A stretch of 64,000 nucleotides of DNA, taken from contig NC_050098.1 in the NCBI RefSeq assembly GCF_902167145.1, forward strand, positions 36,512,501 through 36,576,500, in the 5' to 3' direction. The translations under genes and the position numbers were made by a program. The stretch comes from Zea mays. Its lineage: Eukaryota; Streptophyta; Magnoliopsida; Poales; Poaceae. The notes beneath the pieces were generated by a model that did not search any database, was not told the DNA's origin, and saw only the letters and a program-made list of their open reading frames with translations. Positions 20,656-32,153 of the stretch are shown here, one piece after another. Position 1 is the stretch's first letter, and each line of letters begins with the position of its first letter.

Positions 20656-22280
20656 GAGACTCTCTTCTCGTGCAAGTCACCCGCCCGGTCTCAGCTTAAT
20701 CATTTCAAACCCAAAGTTGGTACCTGGCAGAGGTACATCTTTTCCGATGTTGAATCCATCACGGCCATGATGGATCCACCATCAAGTTTTATTTTTGAAA
20801 ACATCCCACCCACTTTTGCCACAACATCTTTTGTAAAAACAAAACCTTTTGTTTTTCTAAAGTAAAGCTAAGCATCAAAAAGCTTTTGTAAAACAGGTGA
20901 TCAAGGAAGGTAATCAAATTCAAGGAAGGTAATGCAGGAATGGTTTTAGCAATTAACTCCTATCACCTAATGCATCAAGCAAGTGAGAAAGATTTTAAAA
21001 GTATCAAGGGAGGTGGCAAATGCACCGGGGCTTGCCTTCGTTCACAGGTGAATCAGGCTCAGGTCCACAAATGTCGAAGTAGAAACTATTCCCGGCCTGA
21101 GTGTCCAAAGGTGGTTGTGGTGTCTCCTCTTCAGTTACTTCTACCTCTTCTTCTCGTTCTAATCATAACCATACATATGTATAAGAATGGATGCCATGGG
21201 ATGCTCATGAGGATGCAAAGATAACATAAACTTATTATTTATGTCTTGAATACAACTTTCCTTCACGGAGTTCCGGGAACTTAGGGTTTCCGGAGTCGGT
21301 AAAGGAGTTCGCAGGGCAGGGGGGGTGTTTTGGGGTTTGGTGATCAAACAAGGTCCAAATCAATTCAAACTTTACCCAAGGCTTCTAAATAATGTATCAC
21401 ACTCATATAAAATTTTGGGCATTATAGGACTTACCAATTATTTTCTAAAAATCTATAACCAAGATTTTTAACTACTTTAAATACCCTAAAATTTCTTACT
21501 TTCACTAAAAATCACCAACTTATTTTTATTAAATACTATGGAAAATAACAAACCTAGGAAAATTAGTTTCATAATTTTAGCATTTTTCTACATTTTTCTA
21601 CATATTTTAAAGCTCTGCTGGAAAAAGAAAAAGAAAAAGATTAAGGGGAACTGGGCCGGATTCAGCCCAGCGGCCCAAGACCAGGGAGGAAAGCGCCCGC
21701 GCGCGGCCGCGCCCTGGCGGCTTTACAGAAAGGTCCTCGGAGTTTTTGTTAACTGGAGATGGGTTCGGTCACTGTTACGTTGAGTCACTGACTGTTTGCA
21801 GAACACCCCTCTGATTTCTATTCCTTCGCGGGGGAAGGTCCACGACGACGGTGAACGCGACCGAGCTCCGGTGAGCTCGTAGGCCGGCCGATTGGGGCAA
21901 GTACTGGCATCCCCGAGCAGCTAATGCCAAATTGGATCTTCCCCGATCAATTCCCCCAACCCAATTTCGCAAATGGGTGCCTGGTTGGTTCTGGCCACAG
22001 TGACCGAGAATGTTGTGGCGAGATAACCATGTTCTCGGCGACCAGAGGGTTTCTAGTTCAATTGCGTGGGTCGGCGAGCATCACTAACATGCACAGATGC
22101 TAGAACAGGAACAAGGAGGGTATGAGGAGACCTGTGGAGGGCTGGCCGCGGTGAGGTTGATTTCGGGTGGCGGAAATTTGATTTGGGGGAAAACCAAAAT
22201 TCAAGCGCACTGATGCACGATTGCTAGCGATTCACGGTGGCTAGGTGGGTGATGATGTTGCGAAGCTAGTGGGGGCTTCA

Positions 22281-22287
22281 ATTTATA
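22281..22287 (-). promoter_or_regulatory. TATA box of the RE6 3' LTR
   Basis: TATAAAT on the minus strand; the equivalent in the 5' LTR, which would drive the element, is the complement of 33395-33401, and in RE12 it is 61766-61772 (plus). Confidence 0.6.
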
Positions 22288-23602
22288 GGGCTCAACGTCG
22301 GTGGCCGAGGAATCGAGCGACAACGCGCGGCGGTCGGAGGAGGAAGAAGGGTACTGGTGCAGTGGCTGGGTGTCCAGCACCGTGGCACTTGCTCCGGCGA
22401 TCAACGAGGAGCAAGGGCGAGTCACGGCGATGCGGTGGAAAGGGGCAGACACGCGGCGCAAGACCGAGCGACGGCGATAACCGGCGTGCCTATCACCCCA
22501 ACCGCAAAGCAGAAGGGGGAGACGACGGTGAGTCACCGGAGTGACCTCCAGCTCATCGGCGGCAAAGATCCTTTACCCCGCGACGTTATCCATCTACCCC
22601 AAGCGTGAATCCTGGCGCCGGTGACACGAATCACGGCGAGGCACATCGGCGGTGAGATCTTTTGGGGGCGCAGTCGGTCTGATCCCAGCCGGGTACTGTA
22701 CCATGGCGATAGCCATTCAGTCAACCTGACAGACAGAGTTTGGGTCTCATTTCCTCTCAGATTTCTATGGCAGCAAGATCAACACTTTGCAGCAAAGTGG
22801 TGGAGCAATATTCCATCTACAAGATTGCTATATGGTGTTACCACAAAAAGTCACTAAATTCCCTTTGAAATCGAGCTCAAAGTTCATCCCATCTCACTGC
22901 TCCTGGAAATTCAGTTCAGGGAGGGACTGACAGCCCGACTTTGAGCTTAATTATCTCTCAAATACTCTTAACAACTATGCTTACCACCTTAAGCAAAGTT
23001 GTTCTCCTTTGATAGATCTTCAAATTTGGTGTGGTGACCTAGGGCAAAAACCCTATGCTTTGAAAGTTACAAAGCCCCAAAGTGGAGCCTTTAACACTAA
23101 ATTTCAGACTTGGTATAGAGCTCAAATGAGGTCCATTTTGCATTTAAGTCCAAAACTTAGGGTTTGGCTTGTAAATTCACATATTTGTGAACCAAAGGAC
23201 TTAAGACACTTATTTGGCTTGGTTTTTGCACTTTAGTCCAAAAGTGGACTAATTTTGCATATAAGCCCCTAGGGTTTGGTTTTAGGGTTTTCCAGGGTTT
23301 TAATTTGGGTTTCTGGTATCCCAGGGGTATAAAAGTGATTCAAGTTTATTCTTAGGGTCATTTTATGACTTCTACCCTAAAGTCTTTAGGTTTTCTTAAC
23401 TTGGTTTAAGTTTTACCCCTTTAACCACTATTTAGGGTTAAGTCCATTAACAAGGGTTCCATTTGCAAAAACAGTAAAACAATACAACTTGTTTGAAATT
23501 TTTGCCTAGTGAATGCACTCTAGGTGTGTCACACATACGCAATGCCAATGCTCATGATATCATGCTCAAGTTTTTAGTTATAGTAACACCAGGGGTGTTA
23601 CA

Positions 23603-23620
23603 TCCTTCCCCCCATAAAAG
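23603..23620 (-). other. RE6 polypurine tract
   Basis: On the minus strand CTTTTATGGGGGGAAGGA directly precedes the TGTAACACC start of the 3' LTR, the position of the plus-strand primer. Confidence 0.85.
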
Positions 23621-23754
23621 AATCTCGTCCCGAGATTAAAAGTCCTAGGGTAAATAATGGAAAAGGAAATGTGTCACATGTTTATTTCCTTATTTCTGGT
23701 ACAAGGCAGGGGTGATGTGGGGGTTACTTCTTCATTACAACCACTATACAGACT

Positions 23755-26700
23755 TTACAATTTACATGAGGCTAGGAAGCCTGGGAAATTCTTATCTAAG
23801 AAGTCTTGGGTTTCCCATGTAGCCTCGTCTTCAGAATGCTGGTTCCACTGTATCTTGTAGAACTTGAGAGTCTTTCTTCGGGTGACCCTGTCCTTTTGAT
23901 CCAGAACTCGAATAGGATGTTCCGAGTATGTTAAATCTGGTTCCAGGACAACATCAGTCACTTCAACGGTTCGATCAGGAACCCGAAGACACTTCTTCAG
24001 TTGTGACACGTGGAACACATTGTGCACAGCAGACAATGTTTCGGGGAGCTGAAGTCGATACGCCACTGGCCCATATCTTTCCAGAATAAGAAAAGGACCA
24101 ATATATCGTGGTGCAAGTTTTCCTTTAACTCCGAAACGCGATACGCCCTTCATTGGTGAGACCTTCAAGTAGACATAGTCTCCTTCAAGAAAATATAAGG
24201 GCATTCGCCGTTTGTCTGCATAACTTTTTTGCCGTGCTTGAGCTTTCTTCATATTATGGATAATCCTCTGAACCTTTTCCTCAACCTCTTTCACCATATC
24301 AGGTCTAAAGAGGTATCTTTCTCCAGGTTCAGACCAATTTAGCGGAGTCCGACACCGTCGTCCATATAAAGCTTCAAAGGGTGCCATCTTGATACATTCT
24401 TGATAACTGTTATTATATGAAAACTCCGCTAAAGGTAGACATTCATCCCATTTTAGTGAGAAATCCAGGACACATGCCCGTAGCATATCTTCAAGTATTT
24501 GGTTCACTCTCTCAGTTTGTCCACTGGTTTGAGGATGATAGGCCGAACTGTGGAGCAGTTTAGTACCCAGGAATTTATGAAGTTCTTCCCAGAATTTAGA
24601 TACGAATTGAGGTCCACGATCCGACACTATAGTCTTTGGGATACCATGCAAACTGAGAATACGGGCGATGTATAACTCCGCATAGGTAATGACGGGATAT
24701 TTAACTTTGACAGGGAGAAAGTGGGCGATCTTTGTAAGTCGATCGATGATAACCCAGATGGAGTCAAAGCCTTTTGCGGTTCTGGGCAATCCCACAATGA
24801 AGTCCATGCTGATGTCTTCCCATTTCCATGTTGGGATTGGCAAAGGTTGCAATGGACCAGCAGTTTTTATGTGTATGGCCTTGACACGTCTGCAGGTGTC
24901 ACACTTAGCCACATAGCGTGCAATTTCAATCTTCATCTTAGTCCACCAGTAATGTTGCTTTAAATCTTGGTACATCTTAGTGCTTCCGGGATGAATAGAA
25001 TAGCGACTAAGATGTGCTTCATCCAGAATTTGCTGGCGGAGCTCTTCGTTCTTTGGCACAACTATGCGGTCTTTAAACCATATCACACCTTGATCGTCTT
25101 CTTTGAAACACTTGGCTACTCCAGCCTTTATCTTCTCTCGAATGTGCTTCATACCCAGATTATCTTTTTGAGCATCAATTATCCTTTGCAAAATGATTGA
25201 CTCAAGCTTTAACTGATTTAGAGTCCCTTGCTGAATGATCCCCAGGTTTAGCTTTTCCATTTCTTGACACAAAGTGTTCTCGGAGGTCTTTGCCATAAGA
25301 CAGTGGCAGGAAGTTTTACGACTCAACGCATCTGCCACCACATTGGCCTTGCCTGGGTGATAATGGATCTCGAGTTCATAGTCCTTGATGAGCTCAAGCC
25401 ATCGTCTTTGCCTCATATTTAACTCTGATTGGGTGAAGATGTACTTCAAACTTTTATGATCTGTATATATGTGACAGATATTACCCAGCAGATAGTGACG
25501 CCAAATCTTTAGGGCATGAACCACAGCAGCTAGCTCCAGATCATGAGTTGGATAGTGCTCCTCATGCCGGCGCAACTGCCTTGAAGCATACGCAATCACT
25601 CGGCCCTCTTGCATCAGTACACAGCCGAGCCCACTGCCAGATGCATCACAATAGATGTCAAAAGGTTTAGTGATGTCCGGTTGAGCCAATACCGGAGCAG
25701 TGGTCAATAGTGTCTTCAGTTGCTCAAAGGCTTCATTGCACTTAGAAGACCAATTGAACTTGATGTCATTCTTCAACAAACTTGTGATTGGCTTCACAAG
25801 CTTAGAAAAATCTGGTATGAATCTGCGATAATACCCAGCTAGTCCAAGAAAACTCCGGACTTGGTGAACAGTTGTTGGGGGTTTCCATTCCAGAATATCT
25901 TTGACCTTGCTCGGATCTACCACAATTCCTTTAGCTGATAACACGTGCCCCAAAAATTGAATTTCTTCCAGCCAGAATGCGCACTTACAGAACTTGGCAT
26001 AGAGCTGATGTTCCCTCAGGCGTGTCAATACAATTCGTAAATGCTGAGCATGGTCTTCTTCATTCTTAGAATATATCAAAATATCGTCGATGAAGACTAC
26101 CACGAACTTGTCCAACTCGGGCATGAACACCGAGTTCATCAAATAGGTGAAATGGGCAGGAGCATTTGTGAGCCCGAAAGACATTACCAAGTATTCAAAC
26201 AATCCATATCGCGTAGTAAACGCAGTCTTCGGTATATCCTCGGGCCGAATACGGATTTGATGATAGCCCGACCTGAGATCAATTTTGGAAAATACCCTTG
26301 CCCCAGTCAGTTGATCAAATAAGATGTCGATCCTTGGGAGAGGGTACTTATTCTTGATAGTGACCTCATTTAGGGGTCGATAATCCACGCACATTCTCAA
26401 GGTTTGGTCCTTCTTCTTAACAAAAATGGCGGGACAACCCCATGGGGACGAGCTTGGCCGGATGAATCCCTTATTCAGTAGATCTTGTAATTGAATCTTC
26501 AGTTCCGCTAACTCATTAGGGGGCATACGGTACGACCTTCGGGATATGGGAGCCGTACCGGGCTTTAGCTCAATTACGAATTCTACATCTCTTTCAGGGG
26601 GCAGTCCAGGCAAATCTTCCGGAAATACATCTGGAAACTCACATACTACCGGAATGTTCTTGATCTCCGGTACAATGGCTTCATAGACTCTACCAGAAGC

Positions 26701-28224
26701 TTTGGCTGGATTGGTTGCGGGGAGAGTCAAGAGAATCTCTTCTTGGTTATAGCTCAACCTGACGGTTCTGAGTTCAGTGTTGAGGATTGCCTTGTGTTGG
26801 GTTAACCAATTCATACCCAAGATTACATCTATATCCTGGCCCTTCAGAACAATCATGTTAGCAAGAAAGTTCCGGCCGGCCATTGTTACTGGCACTCCAT
26901 AGGCCACTTCTTTAGTATAAATGTGTCCCCCAGGTGAATGAATTTTAAATCCCTCCTTTGATTCATGGTATGCAATATGATGTTGTTCCACAAACTTCTT
27001 ACTAATAAATGTATGTGAAGCACCAGAATCAAAAAGAATAATTGTTGGGTGACTGGCCACGGGAAACGTACCCATCATCACCGGCTCTCCTTCCGGTGTA
27101 GTAGCCACTTGAGTATAATACACACGCCCCGTTTTCTTCATATTCTTCCCCGTAGCATTTCCTTTAGGCTGAGCTGATTTCCCAGATCCTTGTGAAGCAT
27201 TAGATTGATTTTGCCTAGGATATGGACAGTCTTTGATAAAGTGTCCCGACTTGCCGCAATTAAAGCACCCAGTTGAAGAACTAGGCAAGGCAGGAAATCG
27301 AGTGCCTGGGGCACCCGGCTGTTTTGGGGTAGTGGGGGCATTACTGGGGCGGATAATGATAGGCTGCTTGAAGGGAAATGAAGGTGGACGAGGAAAAGGG
27401 CGATTTTGGCTTGAGGGTCGAATCACAAACCGTGGTTTCTTCGCCTGGCCCTGATTAGGCCGCTCACCACCAAATCCCTTATTCTTTCCAGAATTTGTGT
27501 ATTTGGCTTCAACAGATAAGGCTGTGCTGACAGCCTTTCCATATGTGAGGTCTATGCATGTGGCCATTTTCCTTTGTAGCCGATCATTCAGTCCCCGCAT
27601 AAAACAGTTCTTCTTCTTCAAATCTGTATTCACCTGGTCGATAGCATACTGCGACAGGTGATTGAATTTGTTGAGATATTGAGTAATGGTATCTCCACCT
27701 TGTTGTAACTTCATAAACTCCTCTTGTTTCATATGCAGCACTCCTTCGGGGATGTAGTGTTCACGGAAGGCTGCTTTAAACTCATTCCAGGTGACTTGAT
27801 GGTTGTCGGGTTGAATAGCCATAAAATTTCCCCACCAGGTACTGGCAGGACCACGGAGTTGTTGTGCGGCGAACAACGGCTTCTGCGTCTCTGAGCAACG
27901 AAGAAGACCAAACTTTTGCTCGATAACCCGAATCCACTCGTCAGCTTCTAAGGGATCTTCTGCCTTGACGAATAGAGGTGGACGAGTTTCTGAGAAATCC
28001 AAATAGGTGGTCTCACGGGGACCCTGCGGATAACCTCTTGCTGCTTGCTGCTGGAATTGTTGCTGACCCGCCATCTCCCTAAGGAAGCGGGTATTATCGG
28101 CGGTGGCATTTACCAAGGCGGCGATCGCCTCGGCTAACGTGGGAGGAACTGGAGGTGGGTTTGGGGTAACATCCCGTCCCCCAGAAGTTCCTGTTGCATC
28201 CTGTTCTCGAGTCCTGGTCGGCAT
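23755..28224 (-). CDS. RE6 gag-pol polyprotein with C-terminal chromodomain
   Basis: A single open frame of about 1,490 codons. In order (residues approximate): gag domain 75-225 ([20 protein letters not shown]), CCHC knuckle [15 protein letters not shown] at about 320-334, aspartic protease [11 protein letters not shown] near 400, RT about 585-765 with FIDDILIYS near 713, RNase H about 855-970 ([27 protein letters not shown]), integrase HHCC near 1075-1115, catalytic D (MDFIVGLP), D (SDRGPQF) and E (GQTERVNQ) at about 1142, 1202 and 1239, then a chromodomain-like end ([11 protein letters not shown]) in the last 50 residues. The chromodomain would tether integration to particular chromatin. 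The start MPTRTREQ at 28224 is preferred over the upstream in-frame ATG at 28239 because a splice-acceptor-like TTTTTGCCACAG ends exactly at it. No stop or frameshift was seen. Confidence 0.93.
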   Translation of the reverse strand: MPTRTREQDATGTSGGRDVTPNPPPVPPTLAEAIAALVNATADNTRFLREMAGQQQFQQQAARGYPQGPRETTYLDFSETRPPLFVKAEDPLEADEWIRVIEQKFGLLRCSETQKPLFAAQQLRGPASTWWGNFMAIQPDNHQVTWNEFKAAFREHYIPEGVLHMKQEEFMKLQQGGDTITQYLNKFNHLSQYAIDQVNTDLKKKNCFMRGLNDRLQRKMATCIDLTYGKAVSTALSVEAKYTNSGKNKGFGGERPNQGQAKKPRFVIRPSSQNRPFPRPPSFPFKQPIIIRPSNAPTTPKQPGAPGTRFPALPSSSTGCFNCGKSGHFIKDCPYPRQNQSNASQGSGKSAQPKGNATGKNMKKTGRVYYTQVATTPEGEPVMMGTFPVASHPTIILFDSGASHTFISKKFVEQHHIAYHESKEGFKIHSPGGHIYTKEVAYGVPVTMAGRNFLANMIVLKGQDIDVILGMNWLTQHKAILNTELRTVRLSYNQEEILLTLPATNPAKASGRVYEAIVPEIKNIPVVCEFPDVFPEDLPGLPPERDVEFVIELKPGTAPISRRSYRMPPNELAELKIQLQDLLNKGFIRPSSSPWGCPAIFVKKKDQTLRMCVDYRPLNEVTIKNKYPLPRIDILFDQLTGARVFSKIDLRSGYHQIRIRPEDIPKTAFTTRYGLFEYLVMSFGLTNAPAHFTYLMNSVFMPELDKFVVVFIDDILIYSKNEEDHAQHLRIVLTRLREHQLYAKFCKCAFWLEEIQFLGHVLSAKGIVVDPSKVKDILEWKPPTTVHQVRSFLGLAGYYRRFIPDFSKLVKPITSLLKNDIKFNWSSKCNEAFEQLKTLLTTAPVLAQPDITKPFDIYCDASGSGLGCVLMQEGRVIAYASRQLRRHEEHYPTHDLELAAVVHALKIWRHYLLGNICHIYTDHKSLKYIFTQSELNMRQRRWLELIKDYELEIHYHPGKANVVADALSRKTSCHCLMAKTSENTLCQEMEKLNLGIIQQGTLNQLKLESIILQRIIDAQKDNLGMKHIREKIKAGVAKCFKEDDQGVIWFKDRIVVPKNEELRQQILDEAHLSRYSIHPGSTKMYQDLKQHYWWTKMKIEIARYVAKCDTCRRVKAIHIKTAGPLQPLPIPTWKWEDISMDFIVGLPRTAKGFDSIWVIIDRLTKIAHFLPVKVKYPVITYAELYIARILSLHGIPKTIVSDRGPQFVSKFWEELHKFLGTKLLHSSAYHPQTSGQTERVNQILEDMLRACVLDFSLKWDECLPLAEFSYNNSYQECIKMAPFEALYGRRCRTPLNWSEPGERYLFRPDMVKEVEEKVQRIIHNMKKAQARQKSYADKRRMPLYFLEGDYVYLKVSPMKGVSRFGVKGKLAPRYIGPFLILERYGPVAYRLQLPETLSAVHNVFHVSQLKKCLRVPDRTVEVTDVVLEPDLTYSEHPIRVLDQKDRVTRRKTLKFYKIQWNQHSEDEATWETQDFLDKNFPGFLASCKL

Positions 28225-28417
28225 CTGTGGCAAAAACATTTGAAGTAAACATAATGTGCCAGAGAAAACCTTCCATTTTACATTACTGTAAAAAGTAATG
28301 ATACAGACTCAATATTACATAACAGGATACAATACCCAATATACAAAAGTTCAACCTATTATACAACAGTACACCCTACAATACCCTACAATATACTACT
28401 CTACTTCCATTACACCT
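28225..28417 (-). promoter_or_regulatory. RE6 spacer between the upstream ORF and gag, ending in an acceptor-like site
   Basis: About 190 nt of A/T-rich leader containing repeats of ATTGTAGGGT and TATTGGGTATTG. On the minus strand it closes with a pyrimidine-rich stretch and CACAG directly abutting the gag ATG. The form suggests a 3' splice site that could give gag-pol its own leader. This is inference. Confidence 0.35.
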
Positions 28418-29002
28418 TTATTCCTGCTTGCCATCAGTCTTGGCGGCTTCATCGTCAGGTGTGGGAGTCCAGACATCAACCAACCTCAAAGAAGGAGGGG
28501 GCTCAAAAAGGTCTAACTCCCCACCCAGCGCACGTCCCGCAACGTGAGATGGTCCAGCTTCTGCCTCAGCAGGTGGTGCTGGCTCACTTGGGTGTAGTTG
28601 TGAGTATAATACATGGACTTCCTCGTGCAACGTATTGCAGTAAACCTGCAGGTCATCGACAGTCGAGCTAAGTTCTTTAATTCGGGCCTGAGCCCTTGCT
28701 TCCTTAGCACACATTAGCAAACGAGACTGTACAGCCCAGTCAAGTGCTAAGTCTCGATCAGCGAGTTGATCCTGCAAGTGTCGGATGTCCCTTCTCAGTT
28801 CGTTGATTCTATCTCCGTCAGCGACCCAAGCATCAGTCCTTTGTTGTAGTGTTGCCTGAAGTCGACTCACATGAGCTTCAAGGTCTCCGATGGGGTCGTT
28901 ACTTCCACTGCTGCTGCTTTCATGTCGGGGAGCCAATTGATGCCGAGGCACCCCAATTGGTCCCGTGGACTTGCGTGCCGTTAGCCTGGTACGTGGCGGC
29001 AT
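28418..29002 (-). CDS. RE6 extra ORF between primer-binding site and gag (coiled-coil protein, unknown role)
   Basis: 194 codons from ATG at 29002 (MPPRTRLTARKSTG). An in-frame ATG lies 14 codons upstream, but the segment before MPPR reads as pyrimidine-rich leader. I do not recognise a family. The N-terminus is basic. Residues about 35-125 are heptad-like and charged (DLEAHVSRLQATLQQ, RINELRRDIRHLQDQLAD, RIKELSSTVDDLQ), consistent with a coiled coil. The C-terminus is acidic and Pro-rich (PAPPAEAEAG, TPTPDDEAAK). There is no zinc knuckle, signal peptide or membrane segment. It is in the same strand and message as gag-pol. The first residues (MPPRTR) echo the gag start (MPTRTR). It could be an accessory structural factor or an alternative gag N-terminus; I cannot choose. 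Confidence 0.7.
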   Translation of the reverse strand: MPPRTRLTARKSTGPIGVPRHQLAPRHESSSSGSNDPIGDLEAHVSRLQATLQQRTDAWVADGDRINELRRDIRHLQDQLADRDLALDWAVQSRLLMCAKEARAQARIKELSSTVDDLQVYCNTLHEEVHVLYSQLHPSEPAPPAEAEAGPSHVAGRALGGELDLFEPPPSLRLVDVWTPTPDDEAAKTDGKQE

Positions 29003-29227
29003 CTTTTCTAAGGGGGAAAATGTTATTAGTAAGATTCTTAGCATGATGCATGTATAATTACAGAATCAACCTTAGTCGATTCAACCTTCTATATGTTGCA
29101 CTCTTCCTATCTGGTCTTTAAGATAGACTTCTTCAGAATACTTAGGTAAGAGGAGAAAAGAATTTTTAGGTAAGACTCTTAAAAATCCTTTTGAAGATGC
29201 TTCATAATATCTGCCAAGAAGGGCTAC

Positions 29228-29239
29228 GCTCCGATACCA
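29228..29239 (-). other. RE6 primer-binding site
   Basis: TGGTATCGGAGC on the minus strand, 2 nt from the 5' LTR end; 11 of 12 bases match the initiator-Met tRNA complement. Confidence 0.85.
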
Positions 29240-30335
29240 GCTGTGACGGAACCTCCCAAGTAATTAGGCCCACCTACAGTTGTCCTTGTCTCACAGACAT
29301 CAGACAACCCTGTAGGTGCCCCTGAACTACTTGACAAGTTCGGTATCTTTCCTTACCTTACCAGGAACGTCTCACCCATCTTGTAGACATTACAGAACAT
29401 CGGAGATAAAGAAATGCGGAAGCGAATTACATAATCTTACATTTATTTCAAAAGCAAGCTTGAGTTATGTTATTACAGACCAAACTAAAAGTGAGTGCAT
29501 AGAAGTAATATTATACAAACCAGGGAGGCACAAACTCCTCCCGAGAAGCTAAAAGCAAGAGATCTTAAGTGGAGGACCGAGTCCTCCCACACTTCAGTCT
29601 TGATTTTCTTCTTTTGGAACCACCTTGGCACAGAAGCAGCAAAAGTCTGCTACTTCCTCACCTAAAAACAACGAAGGGATAAACCCTGAGTATGGAATAC
29701 TCAGCAAGTCTTACCCGACTAAAGAAAAGACTCTCAAGGGTATGCTGGTTATATGGGAGTCAAGGTAAGGCTTTTCAATAATCAAAGACTCTATTTTGCA
29801 GAAATGCTTACTAAAGTGGATTCTTAAAAATCCAGTTTTAATTTGTCAAGTTAAGTAAAATTACCTGCACTAGAGTTCTTTCTACCCTAGTTCAATCACT
29901 AGTCCTGCACTAGCCAATTTTTCTTACAAAAGCCCATTGTCTTTAGTGGAATGCTACGTGTAGGGCAGTGACCAAGTCTTCATAACCGCGAAGGTACGGC
30001 GATCCGAATCGATTATACTCAGCTGAGGATCTCCAATCACACGACATATGTAGCACTTAACCCTTGCATATGTCAACCCGCCACCGGGGTTCTTAAGACC
30101 GGATCAGGTTCACGCAAACCGAGAGCACAGCTACACCACCGTCCAGCCTCTTGCCACGGAGGGTACACGCTACTCTCGCCACCGCTCCACGCCCATTTCG
30201 TGTTATCTTATTCCGTCCTTAGTCTGCCCGAGGCAAGGCTTACCCATGACGAGGCATGTGACCAGTTAAAGGGTCCTCGATCATCAAGCCTACATCGAGA
30301 CGGTCCTTAATCGACTCAGACGGAGACACTACACC

Positions 30336-30720
30336 GAGACTCTCTTCTCGTGCAAGTCACCCGCCCGGTCTCAGCTTAATCATTTCAAACCCAAAGTTGG
30401 TACCTGGCAGAGGTACATCTTTTCCGATGTTGAATCCATCACGGCCATGATGGATCCACCACCAAGTTTTATTTTTGAAAACATCCCACCCACTTTTGCC
30501 ACAACATCTTTTGTAAAAACAAAACCTTTTGTTTTTCTAAAGTAAAGCTAAGCATCAAAAAGCTTTTGTAAAACAGGTGATCAAGGAAGGTAATCAAATT
30601 CAAGGAAGGTAATGCAGGAATGGTTTTAGCAATTAACTCCTATCACCTAATGCATCAAGCAAGTGAGAAAGATTTTAAAAGTATCAAGGGAGGTGGCAAA
30701 TGCACCGGGGCTTGCCTTCG
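30336..30720 (-). repeat. RE6 LTR 385-bp duplication, copy 1 (resident copy)
   Basis: It starts GAGACTCTCTTCTCG and ends ...GGGGCTTGCCTTCG, where normal LTR sequence stops and copia LTR sequence begins. It differs from copy 2 (31769-32153) at one base I can see: C at 30462 against T at 31895. The sister LTR has T at 20782, so copy 1 is the original 5' LTR sequence. Confidence 0.9.
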
Positions 30721-31768
30721 CCCTCGGGAATTCGCGGAGGGCCGGCGCGCTATAATTCACCGGACTGTCCGGTGTGCACCGGACATGTCCGGTGCGCCAA
30801 CGAACCGCGGCCTCCGGAACTCGTCATCCTCGGGTTTTCACGACAGCCGCTCCGCTATAATTCACCGGACTGTCCGGTGTGCACCGGACTGTCCGGTGTG
30901 CCAGCGGAGCAACGGCTCTCTGCGGCGCCAACGGCTCCCTGCGCAGCATTAAATGCGCGCGCAGCGCGCGCAGACGTCAGACTTGCCCATACCGGTGCAC
31001 CGGACATCAAACAGTACATGTCCGGTGTGCACCGGACACCCAGGCGGGTCCACATGTCAGAGCTCCAACGGTCAGAATCCAACGGCAACGATGACGTGGC
31101 AGGGGGCACCGGACTGTCCGGTGTGCACCGGACTGTCCGGTGCGCCATCGAACAGAGAGCTCCCAGCAACGGCCACATTTGGTGGTTGGGGCTATAAATA
31201 CCCCAACCACCCCACATTCATTGCCATCCAAGTTTTCCACTTCTCAACTACTACAAGAGCTCTAGGCATTCAATTCTAGACACATTCAAAGAAATCAAAT
31301 CCTCTCCAATTCCACACAAAACCCTAGTGACTAGAGAGAGTGATTTGCCGTGTTCATTTGAGCTCTTGCGCTTGGATTGCTTCTTTTCTTTCTCACTTGT
31401 TCTTGAGATCACAACTCCATTGTAATCAAGGCAAGAGGCACCAATTGTGTGGTGGCCCTTGCGGGGAAGTTTTGTTCCCGGCTTTGATTAGAGAAGAGAA
31501 GCTCACTCGGTCCGTGGGACCGTTTGAGAGAGGGAAGGGTTGAAAGAGACCCGGCCTTTGTGGCCTCCTCAACGGGGAGTAGGTTTGCAAGAACCGAACC
31601 TCGGTAAAACAAATCTCCGTGTCTCATTTGCTTATTCGCTTGGGATTTGTTTTGCGCCCTCTCTTGCGGACTCATTTATTGTTACTAACGCTAACCCCGG
31701 CTTGTAGTTGTGTTTATATTTGTAAATTTCAGTTTCGCCCTATTCACCCCCCCTCTAGGCGACTATCA
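30721..31768 (+). mobile_element. RE7 LTR fragment captured inside the RE6 5' LTR
   Basis: 1,048 bp matching positions 11387-12434 of the RE7 5' LTR (and the equal part of the 3' LTR) with no difference seen, including palindromes, TATA hairpin and the ...GACTATCA terminus. It lacks the first 292 bp of the LTR, so it is not a solo LTR. The left junction is at a shared CCTTCG; the right side runs into GAGAC and RE6 LTR exactly as at the 3' end of RE7. Confidence 0.92.
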
Positions 31769-32153
31769 GAGACTCTCTTCTCGTGCAAGTCACCCGCCCG
31801 GTCTCAGCTTAATCATTTCAAACCCAAAGTTGGTACCTGGCAGAGGTACATCTTTTCCGATGTTGAATCCATCACGGCCATGATGGATCCACCATCAAGT
31901 TTTATTTTTGAAAACATCCCACCCACTTTTGCCACAACATCTTTTGTAAAAACAAAACCTTTTGTTTTTCTAAAGTAAAGCTAAGCATCAAAAAGCTTTT
32001 GTAAAACAGGTGATCAAGGAAGGTAATCAAATTCAAGGAAGGTAATGCAGGAATGGTTTTAGCAATTAACTCCTATCACCTAATGCATCAAGCAAGTGAG
32101 AAAGATTTTAAAAGTATCAAGGGAGGTGGCAAATGCACCGGGGCTTGCCTTCG
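31769..32153 (-). repeat. RE6 LTR 385-bp duplication, copy 2 (transferred copy)
   Basis: It repeats 30336-30720 and then continues into the unique LTR (TTCACAGGTG...). At the diagnostic site it carries the base of the RE7-bearing sister LTR. Confidence 0.9.

Larger units (their letters stand above)
9996..23602 (-). repeat. RE6 3' LTR, interrupted by RE7
   Basis: The LTR pieces are 9996-11094 and 20656-23602. It starts TGTGACGGAACCTCCC and ends GGTGTTACA on the plus strand (TGTAACACCCCTGG... on the minus). The GAGAC at 11090-11094 and 20656-20660 is the RE7 target duplication. A minus-strand TATA (TATAAAT, complement of 22281-22287) marks the promoter. The mononucleotide and GAAAAAG runs near 21625 are ordinary low-complexity sequence. 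Confidence 0.9.

Noticed and set aside
22245..22608. GC-rich ORFs of 83-111 codons in RE6 LTRs (also at 33315-33722)
   Set aside because: They overlap on both strands across the TATA region, carry no domain, and lie in LTR sequence.
30721..31768. Possibility that the copia LTR fragment in the RE6 5' LTR is a solo LTR
   Set aside because: The first 292 bp of the LTR are missing and the flanks are a 385-bp duplication rather than a 5-bp target duplication.
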